From the NCBI GenBank assembly GCA_026018925.1, contig JAKSZU010000029.1:12919863-12983862 (forward strand): DNA of 64,000 nucleotides, in the 5' to 3' direction. Under the pieces are notes generated by a model, which saw nothing but the letters and a program-made list of their open reading frames with translations, ran no database searches and was not told the origin of the DNA. The position numbers were made by a program, and so were the translations under genes. Origin of the DNA: Tupaia tana (Eukaryota > Chordata > Mammalia > Scandentia > Tupaiidae). Of the stretch, positions 34,303 to 44,950 are shown piece by piece (the stretch's first letter is position 1; each line of letters starts with the position of its first letter).

Positions 34303-34580
34303 AGAGGTGGGGTTAGCAGATTGCATAGTAGTTATGTCGCTGGAATCTCACATCACTGATTGTGGTTTGAGTCCTGGACTTCATGGCTTGAAATTCCTGC
34401 TGGATGTGTGTGCATATGTTCCCAAGATTGCAGTAGGAGAAAGGAGAATAAGGGATTGCAGCACGGCCATTTCCCCAGGGTATGATTTCTCACTTTTTCT
34501 CTTATGGTCTCTCTCTCTCTGTTTCTTTCATGAGTACACATGCCCTAAAGCAAAACCCTCTAAAAGAAACAAACAAACAA
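34303..34580 (+). repeat. SINE-L in V2R intron 4
   Basis: 'ggggttagcagattgcatagtagttatgtcgctgg', 'cttgaaattcctgc' and an end 'gcaaaaccctctaaaag' with an (AAAC)n tail. Confidence 0.8.
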
Positions 34581-34660
34581 ACATATGCAGAGGTACCTGA
34601 ACAGAGTTCTGAAATTAAAATTGAGTGACTGCTTTAACTCAGCAGCAAATTTTATTTTTT

Positions 34661-34920
34661 CAGGGCCAGCAGGTGACTTCATAGTGAAGGAATTGAATTC
34701 TGACATGGCAAACCATGGTTTAAATTCTGGATTTGGAGGTTTAAAAATCATGCCTGATATGTGTATGTGTGTACATGCCTAAAATCTGTAGAGCAGAATG
34801 AAGAAGATCATGCTGTGGTCATCCCTCTGAGGATTAATTTCTCACTTATTCTCTTTCTGGCCTTTCCTTTCTCCAGTGAACACACAAGACCTATGCAAAA
34901 CCTAAAGAAAAATGAATTAA
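34661..34920 (+). repeat. SINE-L
   Basis: 'cagggccagcaggtgacttcatagtgaagg' to 'gcaaaacctaaag'. Diverged. Confidence 0.7.
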
Positions 34921-35069
34921 CTCTTGCCTCAGTGAAAATACAAATTAAGAAAACAAAATTTGCCTTTTACATCCAGACTTTGTACTAAAATTTTCTTATA
35001 TACATTCTAAACTATAGAAAAACTTGTTTTGTTTTTGTTTTGTTTTGGTTTTGGTTTTGTTTATGTTTT

Positions 35070-35318
35070 ATTTTTTTGAGAGGATTTTGCTATATGGCAT
35101 GTGCATGCCCAAGAAAGACAGAGACAGAGAGACAGCAAGAAATCACCCTCTGGGAGGATGGCCACACCACAATCCCTTCTCCTCCATTCTTCTCTTGGGA
35201 TCTTGGGCACACACCCAAATGTGCCCAGCCTGAGTTTAAGCCACCAGGTCCAGGACTTGAACTGTGGTCAGCTACATGGGAGTCCAGTGACATAGCCATT
35301 ATGCCATCTGCTGGTCCC
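35070..35318 (-). repeat. SINE-L, reverse, well preserved
   Basis: T run, 'gagaggattttgctatatggcatgtgc', 'cacaatcccttctcctccattc' and head 'ctgctggtccc'. Confidence 0.85.
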
Positions 35319-35465
35319 AACTTCTGGGTTTTATTAGCCTATTTGTTTTCTTATGTTTGTCCAAGCAGCAGTCCAATGAATAATATCAATTAGGTGATGA
35401 GTATGTATATGGAATTGAAAATTGTTTAATACAAGAATTCTTTTCTGAGAATATATTTATAATTT

Positions 35466-35716
35466 TTTTGATGTTTTTGTTGTAGAGAGATCTTTGCTAT
35501 AGGGTAAATGAGCTCACAGGGGAGATAGACAGAAAGTGAGAATTATCACCCAGAGGGATGGCTACACCATGATCCCTTCTGCATTCTGCCCTCGGGACTT
35601 TGGACACATACACAAAGGCACCTGGTGTGAGTTTCAAATCCTCTGGTCTGAGACCTGCAAAGGGGTCAACCAAGTGGGAGTCCAGTTGTGTAACCACTAT
35701 GCCATCCACTGGTCCC
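35466..35716 (-). repeat. SINE-L, reverse
   Basis: 'gagagatctttgctatagggtaaatgagc', a body with a shortened centre, and a head ending 'atccactggtccc'. Confidence 0.75.
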
Positions 35717-35917
35717 CTACAAATGCATTTTTCCGAATGTTGTCATTGAGTGAACATCATAGATTGCACTTACACAACCGTGGATGATATGGCACACTGT
35801 ACATGAAATTTATATGGTCTAACCTATTATCTTATGGTACCACTATCATATATGCAGTTTATCATTTACTGAAATGTCTTATGTCTTTATGGAGTACACG
35901 ATTCTTATATATATATA

Positions 35918-35968
35918 TATACACACACACACATATATATATATATATATGCTAAGTAAATTAGTATA

Positions 35969-36004
<36 letters not shown>
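35918..36004. repeat. Compound (AT)n(AC)n/(GT)n microsatellite
   Basis: Runs of AT, AC, AT, then after 24 bp AT and GT. The two halves are roughly inverted complements, so the sequence can fold on itself. Confidence 0.9.
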
Positions 36005-36164
36005 ACAAAAATTTTCTCTCTGTCCTGAAACCTTTTATTATTTGTGGCCAAAGTTCTTCTTATAATTTGGTATACTGTAAAAACAAGTAGGTTATACATT
36101 ATAGATTAATGTACCATTTACATTTTTGTAAATACCATTTACATTTTCTCTTGTCATTTAGCAA

Positions 36165-36358
36165 ACCATTCTTATTTTTTTATAATTATTTATTTTATTT
36201 ATTATCTCTTATCTTTCTCCTTCTGCTTCTTTCTTCTTCAATTTGCCCAGAGAGAGAGAGGACAAGCATAAAAGCAAGACACTGGGTTCAGTCGGTTGAA
36301 CTATGGTCAGTCATGTGTGAGTCCACTGCCTTAACCACTATAGCACCTGCCAGCCCCT
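36165..36358 (-). repeat. SINE-S, reverse
   Basis: T/A-rich start, 'agagagagaggacaag', 'aaagcaagacactgggttc' and end 'acctgccagcccc'. Confidence 0.7.
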
Positions 36359-36825
36359 TGCATATCATTCTTCATTGTACTAAACTTTTCAAAGCATTGA
36401 CTATAATTTAGGGCAATTAGATGTTGCATAAGATTTATATAAATATGCTTTGCACATGTACTGTGTTAATATATGGAAAGCAGTGCTCAACTGCCCTCAG
36501 AACCCAAAAGTGGATTAACTACATGGTCATCATAGATCTGTTGGCCCACAAGTTTTAAGTTGACTTTTTGTTGTGAGTCTACATATCACACTATTAGATA
36601 TTTTAAAATCCAGAACCTAAAATTTTCTACCCAACCAGATATGAGAATATAGTATAAATATTCTCAGGAACACAACTTTTCAGAGTCTTTACCATGTTAA
36701 AACCTGGACTGAAATGGTTTTGGATGAAGTGATTCCATAAGACAAGAGAATGACAGGAATTTTTTAGTCATGTATGGGATAAAATAATTAGGTACTTTGG
36801 AAATATCCAGTAAATAATACATGAA
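36359..36825 (+). other. V2R intron 4, repeat-free stretch
   Basis: No repeat or coding signal recognised in about 470 bp. Confidence 0.4.
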
Positions 36826-36827
36826 GG

Positions 36828-36995
36828 GGACTGGCAGGTGGTGTAGTGGCTAAAGCACTGGGCTTCCACTTGGCTTATTGTGCTTTGAGTCCCAGAAATG
36901 ATATCTTGATTTCTCACTTTTTTTCTCTCTCCTGGTCAAATTAAAAAATAATAACAACAAATTGAATAAGTAATTCTTTTAAAAATAACAAAACA
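36828..36995 (+). repeat. SINE-S
   Basis: 'ggggactggcaggtggtgtagtggctaaagc', a shortened body, 'ctcctggtcaaatta' and an A-rich tail. Confidence 0.75.
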
Positions 36996-37046
36996 TAAAG
37001 AAGGAAGCTAACTAAATTAGTTCTTAATTAGAAGTCTAGTTAAGGG

Positions 37047-37300
37047 GGACCACAGGTAGTATAGTGCTTATGGCTCTGGACTCCCACATGGCTGACTAAA
37101 GTTTGAGTCCTGAAACTCGAGGCTGGAAAGTCACACCATGCACAGGTGCATCTATGCCAAAATTCTTGAGAGGAGAATAAAGATGGGATTGTGGTCCAGT
37201 AATCTCCTTAGGGGGTGATTTCTCTTTCTATCTCTGTTTCACTGTCTCTCTAGCAATCACACGTACCCTATAGCAAAAATATCTCTCTTAAATAAATAAA
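37047..37300 (+). repeat. SINE-L
   Basis: 'gggggaccacaggtagtatagtgcttatgg' to 'gcaaaaatatctctctta' with an (AAAT)n tail. Confidence 0.8.
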
Positions 37301-37439
37301 TGAAGCTCAGGTAATATAGAATAAACAGTGATCGACTATTAAAGGCCAAAATTGTATTTGAGGTAAAGAGAAATAGAGATATCCCATCAAAATAGCTCAT
37401 TAACATACATGATAATGAATAATGATTTTCTTTTCTTAG

Positions 37440-37563
37440 ACTCCTGAATCTATGTGTAGCCACAGTTGTGTTCCTGGATTCCAGAAAATTCCTCAAGAAG
37501 GAAGACCTGTTTGCTGTTTTATTTGTGTTTCTTGCCCAGAGTCAGATATTTCAAATCAAAAAA
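37440..37563 (+). pseudogene. V2R pseudogene exon 5 (nine-cysteine linker)
   Basis: Acceptor 'ttttcttag'. The frame gives 'MCSHSCVPGFQKIPQEGRPV' and then 'CCFICVSCPESDISNQ', the Cys-rich linker that couples ligand binding to the membrane domain. The 124-nt length (one base over whole codons) matches the two-base start of exon 6. The donor 'aaaaaagtatga' lacks the usual G before GT. Confidence 0.92.
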
Positions 37564-37639
37564 GTATGAAATATAACTACAGTTATTCCCTACTATTGCT
37601 CAATAAAAATGAAACTATTACTATTGTAAATAAAACATA

Positions 37640-37890
37640 GGCACCAGCAGGTTGTGAGATGTTGAAGGCACTGTCTCAGGGGGCTGATCACTGTTCAATC
37701 CCCAAACCCTGAGGATTGAAGGTCACGCCAGGTGCATGTGTATGAGTGCCCAAAATATTGAGAGGAGAATGGAGAAGAGATTGGGGCATGGCCATCCACC
37801 TGAGAGGTGATTTGTAGCTTTCTGTCTCTCTGACTTTCTTGTGGGCACATGTGCCCTGTAAGGAAAATTGCACACACAAACAAAAAAGAA
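37640..37890 (+). repeat. SINE-L in V2R intron 5
   Basis: 'ggcaccagcaggttgtgagatg', 'gagtgcccaaaatattgagagg' and an A-rich end. Confidence 0.75.
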
Positions 37891-38705
37891 ATGAAACATA
37901 GAACACCAATATTCTTAATTCACATGTTCATTGTTTTGATATATTTATTTTATAAACACTATTCTACCCTATTATGTGTAAGCTGTTTTCTGACTCTGCT
38001 CATTCTATTAAGCTCAACTGTAAAACTATTTTCAATAGACAACTTTGGAGTTTGGTGCTGAGTTAAGACAGTGTCAATCTTAGATTTCATACTGGACCAT
38101 GCTAGTGATGAAAGGGATGATGTGTATTCATCAAGACTACCTGTGGGTGCCTTCAACTTTGAATTTCACTTTTATTCCCAGATAATAAACACAAAATAAT
38201 TACAGATAAATTATTAAGAAATATTTTATAACTTTTACAAACATGCTCAAACACCTGTGCAATTAAGTACAAATAATTGATTACTATCAAAATACATACT
38301 TCGAAATATATTGCAGGAAAAAAAAGAAACACAGCTTAAAGATTGAATATTCAACAGTCTAAGAAATTTCACATCTGGATACCTCAAAATTTGCTGTCAT
38401 ACAAAATATACTATTAAGTAATTGTCAAAATAAAATGCAGTATAATGAAATATGAAATATGGAAAGTTGTAAGAAATCATGCTTACATTTTTCCAAAATC
38501 AAAGAAGTAAATACGATTTGAACTTTTCCATAAGTATTATGAAATTAGAGACATTCTAACAGTACAAATCATTTGAGTTTCATAACTAGTAAAAATAAAT
38601 ATTTATGTGCAGGTTAGAATATGCCAAGAATAAGAATACTAATTTTTCTTGAAGAAATTGCAAAACCAAATAAGTGTGCAAAACAAGAAATAATAATTGA
38701 GGTAC
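37891..38705 (+). other. V2R intron 5, repeat-free stretch
   Basis: About 800 bp of AT-rich intronic DNA with no recognised element or gene. Confidence 0.4.
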
Positions 38706-38707
38706 AA

Positions 38708-38975
38708 AGCCAGTCCATGGCATGGTGGTTAATGTGACTAAATGCCACATGATGCAATTTGTGACTTGAGTCCCAAATGAGATGACTTGGAAAACACCAT
38801 AGGAATTTGTATGTTATCCAAAAATCTCAATAAGAGGAAAAAATGGTGCAGAAGGGATTGTGTCATAACCATATTATGGAGGTGGTGCTGTCTCACTTTC
38901 TTCCTCTCTGTGTATGTCTCTCTAGTGAGTGGATGTGCCCTCTTGCAAATTAAAATTTAAAAAAAGAAAAAAAGA
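38708..38975 (+). repeat. SINE-L
   Basis: 'aaagccagtccatggcatggtggttaatgtg' to 'gcaaattaaaattt'. Strongly diverged. Confidence 0.65.
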
Positions 38976-38981
38976 AAAACA

Positions 38982-39200
38982 AGGGCAAGTAGTTGGCATT
39001 GTTTTTAGACACTGGACTTCCCCATAACCAACCATGGTTAGAATCTTAGACCTGGTGGCTTGCTTTCTCACTTGCCCTCTCTCTCTCTGGCTCTGTCTCT
39101 CTTTGGTGAGAGCACATACCTATAGTGATTTTTAATAGTATAATAATAAAATTAAAAAGTAAAATTAAAAAATTAAGTAAGTAATAATAAAATTAAGTAA
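38982..39200 (+). repeat. SINE-S
   Basis: 'caagtagttggcattgtttttagacactgg', 'ggtggcttgctttctcacttgccc' and a long A/T-rich tail. Confidence 0.7.
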
Positions 39201-39407
39201 TACTTTTAAAAATAAAAACAGAAATAAAAAGTGAATAGAGAAAGAAAGGGTTTGGGACCCAGAAGAAAACATACACATGTATGTGGGTGCCAAACCTGTT
39301 CCTGAGATAGAAGCCAGGAGTATCTGCTGACTCTTGGCATAAGAATAGGTAATGCAAGAAAAAAAAAATGTGATTGACTATCACTCTAATTCTTATTTTT
39401 CTAAGAA

Positions 39408-39592
39408 ATTTAATTTAATTTATTATTATTATTAAAATTTACTACAGTTCATGCACACTAATTGGAGAGAGATAAGAGAGAAAGAGAAAGGGAAAGTGAG
39501 AAAGCAAGTCACCAGGTCTGAAACTCAAGCTGCAATAAGCCATGTGGGAGTCTAGAATCTTAACTGCCAATCTTAACATCTGCTGGTCCTAA
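39408..39592 (-). repeat. SINE-S, reverse
   Basis: (ATT)-rich start, 'gaaagcaagtcaccaggtctg', head 'ctgctggtcct'. Confidence 0.75.
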
Positions 39593-39850
39593 TTTTTTTT
39601 TAGAGGTTTTCACTATAGGACGCATGTGCTTGCCAGAAAGACAGAGAGAGGCAGAGAGACAGAAAGTGAGAAGTAACCCCCCAGGGGGGATGGCTGTGCC
39701 GCAATCCCTTCTCCTCCATTTTCCTCTCAGGATCTTGAGCACGCATGCACATGTGACTGGTGTGAGTTAAGGCCACTGGGTCCAGGACTCAAACCATGGT
39801 TGACTACGTGGGAGTCCAGTGACATATCATTATGCTAACTGCTGGTCTCC
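39593..39850 (-). repeat. SINE-L, reverse
   Basis: 'tagaggttttcactataggacgcatgtgc', 'ccagggggga', 'gccgcaatcccttctcctcc', head 'ctgctggtct'. Confidence 0.85.
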
Positions 39851-40033
39851 CCACTCTAATTCTTTGAGAAGATATTGGGTTGTTGGAAGAGTCATGACAT
39901 AGTTTTGTTCTATGCAAAAAAATGCACCATGACTTTTCTGACAACCCAATACTATTGCCTCAATACTACCAAATATAATTAAATAAATAAATAAATAATA
40001 GTTTAGGAAGGATAAGTTACACCACCCATTTTT

Positions 40034-40294
40034 TTTCTTCTTTTTTTTGGAGAGGTTTTTGCTTTAGGGCATGTGTGCTCACCAAACAGACAGAGACAGA
40101 GAGACAGAAAGTGAGAAATCACCCCCCGGGGGGATGGCCACACCACTATTCCTTCTCCTTCATTCTCCTCTCAGGATCTTGGGCACACATGCACATGCGT
40201 CCAGCATGAGTTTAAGCCACCGGGTCCGGGACTTGAACCGCAGTCGACCACGTGGGTGTCCAGCGACATAGCCATTATGTTAACTGCTGGTCCC
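40034..40294 (-). repeat. Young SINE-L, reverse, 13-bp target duplication
   Basis: T-rich start, 'gagaggtttttgctttagggc' and head 'ctgctggtccc'. Flanked by 'accacccattttt' at 40021-40033 and 40295-40307. Confidence 0.9.
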
Positions 40295-40307
40295 ACCACC
40301 CATTTTT

Positions 40308-40754
40308 GTAATCAAAAGTTAATTTAAACACAGACATGCTGTTAATTTATTTAATCTCTGTGACTGCTTTCATGTTATGTATCAATAGAGGTGAGTAGTT
40401 GCAACCCAGACCTTATAATGTACAAATGCAAAAATTACTAGTCTCTTAAAAAAATAACAAACACTGTTTTCAGACATATATAAATGGACACCTCAAAAAG
40501 AACACTCCATCCTTTTATCATACAATTAAAATAGCAATTTCTCAAAAAAATAGTTCTATAACAGCAATCAAATTTTAAATGTTTTAAATTAAACTTGTTT
40601 TCACTTTTACATAGGAATGTTTATGATAATATTGACAGAAAAATAAAAATGTACAATGAGAAAAGTTTACAGAAAGTGGCATGTTATACACAAATAAAAC
40701 AATAGAAATTAGGATAGAGGTAAAATTTAGGATATTTTAGGAGAAAAAGTTAAA
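40308..40754 (+). other. V2R intron 5, repeat-free stretch
   Basis: AT-rich DNA with no recognised repeat or gene. Confidence 0.4.
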
Positions 40755-40780
40755 ATTATCTTTCTCTGGATATTAATATG

Positions 40781-40868
40781 CCGGCAAGTGACATTGTGGT
40801 TAAAGGCGCTGGACTCCCACATGGTCGACCACGGTTCAAGTCTCGGACCTGGTGACTTGCTTTCTCAC

Positions 40869-40911
<43 letters not shown>

Positions 40912-40969
40912 GATCAAACTGGAAAATAATAATAATAAATAAAGTTAAAATAAAATATTAAAAAAAAAA
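40781..40969 (+). repeat. Young SINE-S with a 26-bp target duplication
   Basis: 'gccggcaagtgacattgtggttaaaggcgctgg', B box 'cggttcaagtctc', a (CT)n tract at about 40869-40902, 'tgatcaaactgg' and an A-rich tail. The 26-bp direct repeat beginning 'attatctttctctgg' lies at 40755-40780 and 40970-40995. It is exact and unusually long. Confidence 0.93.
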
Positions 40970-41359
40970 ATTATCTTTCTCTGGATATTAATATGAAAAC
41001 TATTCACTTCCATTGGGATGAGCAAATATGATAAGCCATGGAAACATAAGATTTATCATAAGAAAAACTCTGGTGAGAATAGAGAAGAGATCTAGAATGA
41101 ATCCTCAACCTTGGTAACATCATTGAGAGCCACAAGATGGGCCAACAAAGATACTCATATGTTGAAATTCAGTTTCAGATAACTTTGGTGTTACCTGAAC
41201 CTGAATAAATTTTTCCCATGTCATCAATACGGGCTCTTAATTTTGTGTACCTGGGTATCATCTCAGGGGCTTTATCTGCACATAATTACACAACAGTGAC
41301 CATTTCCTTCAACATGATAATCAATTTGTAAAACTGATGCACCTTTGCTTTTCCACTAG

Positions 41360-42266
41360 ATGCAAAGCAGTGTGTCCAGTGCCCAGCTCAAGAGTACCCA
41401 AACAATGAGAGAACACATTACCTCCTCAAGCCTATTACATTCTGGCATTTGAGGATGCTTTGGGGACAACCATGGCCTGCATGGCTCTGTGCTTCTTTGC
41501 CCTCACAACTGTAGTTTTGGGAGTCTTTGTGAAGCATCGACTCACTCCCATTGTCAAGGCCAACAACCAGGCTCTCAGTTTTGTTCTGCTCATCTCCCTC
41601 CTGCTCTGTTTCCTCTGCTCCTTGCTCTTCATTGGCCAACCTAACACTGTCACCTGTGTCCTTCAACAAGTCACATTTGGCCTTGTGTTCACTGTGGCTG
41701 TTTCCATTGTTCTAACCAAAACAATTACCGTGATTCTGGCATTCTAGGCCATGAAGCCTGGAAGAACAATGAGGTGTTTGTTACTATCAGGGGTTTCTAA
41801 CTCTGTCATTCCCGTTTGCTCCCTGATCCAAGTGATTATCTGTGGAATCTGGCTGGGAACTTCTCCCCCTTTTGTTGACATAGACTCACACTTTGAGTCC
41901 AGAAACCTCCTCATTGTGTTCAACAAGGGCTCAGTCACTGCTTTCTACTGTGTCTTGGGCTATCTGGGCTTCTTGGCTCTGGGGAGCTTCACTGTGTCTT
42001 TCCTGGCCAGGAACCTGCCTGACACATTCAATGAAGCCAAGTTCCTCACATTCAGCATGCTGCTGTTCTTCAGTGTCTGGGTCACCTTTATTCCTGTCTA
42101 CCACAGCACCAAGGGGAAGTTCATGGTGTCCGTGGAGGTCTTCTCCATCTTGGCCTCCAGTGAAGGTCTCCTAGGTTGCATCTTTGCTCCCAAGGGCTAC
42201 ATTATTCTCTTAAGGCCTGATAAGAACTGCTGGAAAACTTTAAAAAACAGAAGAGGTTTCAAATAA
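41360..42266 (+). pseudogene. V2R pseudogene exon 6 (seven-transmembrane domain)
   Basis: Acceptor 'ttttccactag'. It starts 'KQCVQCPAQEYPNNERTHYL'. A one-base deletion near 41443 shifts the frame into 'AFEDALGTTMACMALCFFAL'. Seven hydrophobic helices follow, with 'LPDTFNEAKFLTFSMLLFF' and 'PKGYIILLRPDKN', both V2R signatures. The only other lesion is TAG at 41745-41747, at a position usually AAG (Lys). The stop at 42264 overlaps an AATAAA at 42262. The membrane part is otherwise open over some 270 codons, so decay appears recent. Confidence 0.95.
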
Positions 42267-42506
42267 AACAAGTCTCATCGCATAAGCATATATCAGAATT
42301 TTAGGGTTTTGAATAAAAAATGAACCGTTTATATATTCTCATAATATAAAGTAACTAAAAATGACTGGATTCTTAAATGTGCTTTCTAAAACAAGTATTG
42401 AATGCATCTAATTTTTGACAGTTGTTAAACCTTCAATTAATAATGGTATTTTAGATTAAAGTCTATATTTTACATTGTATTGATTAATCAATAAATTTAA
42501 AAAATG

Positions 42507-43250
42507 TCCTTCAGAAGATTCCTCATGGCTCCTGGGAACTAGATATTTCAGAGGACAGGAGAAATGAAGATTTTCTACTCATAATTTAGCCTCCAGCAAG
42601 CAAAGCTAGCGTGGCAGGAGACTTGAGCCCTTCCTTCAGAAGATTCTTCATGGCTCCTGAGAACTAGATATTTCAGGGGACAGGAGAAATGAAGATTTTC
42701 TACTCATAATTTAGCCTCCAGCAAGCAAAGCTAGTGTGGTAGGGAGCCCCTCTGGCCTTCTATCTCTGTCTCTGTGTCTCTGAGGTCTCTGTCTCTCTCT
42801 GCTCCTGTCTCCTCATTTTTTTTTTTGGTAATTTTTCCTTTTTACGATTTTTTTAAAAGTAAAGATTTTCTCTGGCTCTCAGCTTCACCTTTTGTTTTGT
42901 TAATAATCCCTTCTGTTCCTTCCTCCCAGGCAGGGGAGTTGAGCCCTTTCTACTGAAGTTTCCTCATGGCTCCTGGGAACTAGATATTTCAGGGGACAAA
43001 AGAAATGAAGATTTTCTACTCATAATTTAGCCTCCAGCAAGCAAAGCTAGCATGGTAGGGAGCCCCTCTGGCCTTCTATCTCTGTCTCTGTGTCTCTGAG
43101 GTCTCTGTCTCTCTCTGCTCTTGTTTTCTATTTTGTGATTTTTTTTAGATAAACATCAGTAATTATAATTTTTTTTGTCCTTTATTTCTCTTTTTGTTGT
43201 TGTTTCTCTCTCTCTCTTTCATTTTTCTTTTTCTTGTCTCTCCACCCAAT
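42507..43250 (+). repeat. Tandem 5'-UTR repeats of the half-LINE (three units)
   Basis: The unit 'gaagattcctcatggctcctggg..cctccagcaagcaaagctag' starts near 42511, 42636 and 42951. The second and third units continue into a CT-rich part ('ggccttctatctctgtctc') and a T-rich part, so unit lengths differ (about 125, 315 and 300 bp). They show no similarity to the monomers at 14903 or 17930. Confidence 0.88.
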
Positions 43251-43377
43251 ATCTACTGAATCTGCTGCACCAGTGATCACAACAGATCAGCAAACAGATT
43301 CTAGAACACCTCTGTCTGCTTGCTCCTGAACATTGAGGCTTAACTTCAAGAATTTGAAAAAACACACCATCCATCAG

Positions 43378-44370
43378 ATGGCAAGAAATCACCTCCGGAT
43401 CACGAGAAATATGGGAAAACGAGAAAATACCTCTTCTCCAAGGGAAAAGAGTAACTCTCCTTCATCCACAAGCAGTTCGGTGAACGTCATGGAAATGTCT
43501 GATAAGGAATTTAGAGCATTCATAATGTCAAAGCTAACAGAGGTGGAAGAAAAGAGAGATAATGAACTGCTAAAGAGAAAGGAGAAAGAAGTAAACGAGT
43601 TCCAGCAGATGAGGAAATTCTTGCAAGATCTAAAAGAGGAATTACACACTTTACAAAAGACTCAAACGGAACTGCTAGAGATGAAGGCTATAATACAAGA
43701 AGTCAAAATCTCCCTTGAAAGTATTAAAAGCAGACTAGATCATTCAGAAAATAGAATCTCAGATGTAGAAGAGAAAATGGCTGGCTTAGAAAAATCCACC
43801 ACGAAGACTGAGAAAATGGCCCAAAAATTTGAGAATGATATGCGAGAATTACTGGATACCATCAAACCTCCAAATATCTGGATAATTGGCATTCCAGAAG
43901 GTGAAGAGACCCATAAGGGCATTGATAATCTATTCCATGAAATCCTGCAAGGAAATTTTCCAAACCTAGAGAGACATTCGAAGATCCAGTCCCAGGAAAT
44001 ACAAAGGACCCCAAGTAGAATCAACCCAAGAAGATCTTCTCCAAGACACATTATAGCCAGGTTGACCAAAACCGCAGACAAAGACAAGATACTAAGATTG
44101 GCAAGAGAGAAACATCAAGTTACCTACAAAGGACATCCCATCAGGCTAACGGCAGATCTCTCATAGGAAACAATGCGAGCGAGGAGAGAATGGGAAAATA
44201 TATTCAAAGTGTTACGAGAGAAGCAATTTCAGCCAAGAATACTTTACCCGGCAAGATTATCTTTCAGGTGGGAAGAAGAGACAAGAACATTCTCAAATAA
44301 ACAAAACCTGAAAGAATTTACCAGCACCAGACCAGATCTCCAAGAAGTTCTCAAGCATGTGCTATATTAG
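43378..44370 (+). pseudogene. Half-LINE ORF1, one nonsense codon
   Basis: About 330 codons, colinear with L1 ORF1: basic start ('MARNHLRITRNMGKREN'), coiled coil ('SLESIKSRLDHSENRISDVE'), RRM ('PNIWIIGIPEGEETHKG'), 'RTPSRINPRRSSPRHIIARL' and a C-terminal domain with 'REKQFQPRILYPARLSF'. The only break is TAG at 44164-44166; the same frame then continues to 44370. An insertion of about a dozen residues ('LLKRKEKEVNEFQQM') lengthens the coiled coil compared with the L1 ORF1 at 13569. Whether the stop is shared by the family is unknown. Confidence 0.88.
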
Positions 44371-44950
44371 GAAAATTAAATACAGACACACGGAAATAAG
44401 AGTTCAAAAACTAAGAAAGTGGACAACTTAATTGTAGGGACAAGTCTGGAGTTGAATATTATATCCCAGAATTTAATCAGGAAAATTGAACCAGAACAGA
44501 AGATAAAAGTACATGAGACTGATAGGTTCATGCACCTACCATTTGAACAGAATCCTAACTTGTTTCCTGGCTTTAAGCAAAGTTCCTTGGCACGTCTTTG
44601 AGTTAAGTTAAAACTGGTTTTCTTAGTAGTAACGAGTGAACTCACCATTGAAAGTAGTTAGATTATGTAGGAAATTGTGTGATCAATGCAACGTGGGTGG
44701 GAAGGGAATGAAGGACAATTGTAGACACCGGAGGTGGTATGAGAGGAGGGTGGGAAGGACAGAGGGTCAGAAAGAGGGGTAAAAGTAATTCTAGGAACTA
44801 GTAATGGAAAATTTTTTGTAATGTGCATGATTGAGTCACTATGCAGTGTGTACTGGATGGGAGATTGCATTTTGTATGCTGTGATGAAGCTTAGGGAAGG
44901 AATGTAAATTGTGTTACAAAAAAAAAGTTTCAGGAAAAAAAATATATATA
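44371..44950 (+). other. Half-LINE 3' region, first copy
   Basis: Follows the ORF1 stop. It contains 'agacaccggaggtggtatgag' and 'ctggatgggagattgcattttgtatgctgtgatg' and ends in an A-rich stretch at about 44919-44944. Confidence 0.7.

Larger units (their letters stand above)
23680..42266 (+). pseudogene. Type-2 vomeronasal receptor (V2R) pseudogene, six exons
   Basis: V2Rs are class C GPCRs with a large extracellular ligand-binding domain, a Cys-rich linker and seven membrane helices, expressed in vomeronasal neurons. All six expected exons are present in order, with matching splice phases: 23680-23888, 27027-27318, 28794-29606, 34051-34271, 37440-37563 and 41360-42266. Lesions are an in-frame TAA in exon 2 (27166), a one-base loss at the exon 3 start, a nonsense codon (29363) and a frameshift (about 29480) in exon 3, a frameshift in exon 4 (about 34075), a frameshift (about 41443) and a nonsense codon (41745) in exon 6. 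With seven or so independent breaks it cannot encode a receptor. Paralogous DNA at 54.9-64 kb shows it belongs to a tandem cluster. Confidence 0.93.

Noticed and set aside
41893..42174. Second open frame overlapping V2R exon 6
   Set aside because: An out-of-frame shadow of the receptor coding sequence.
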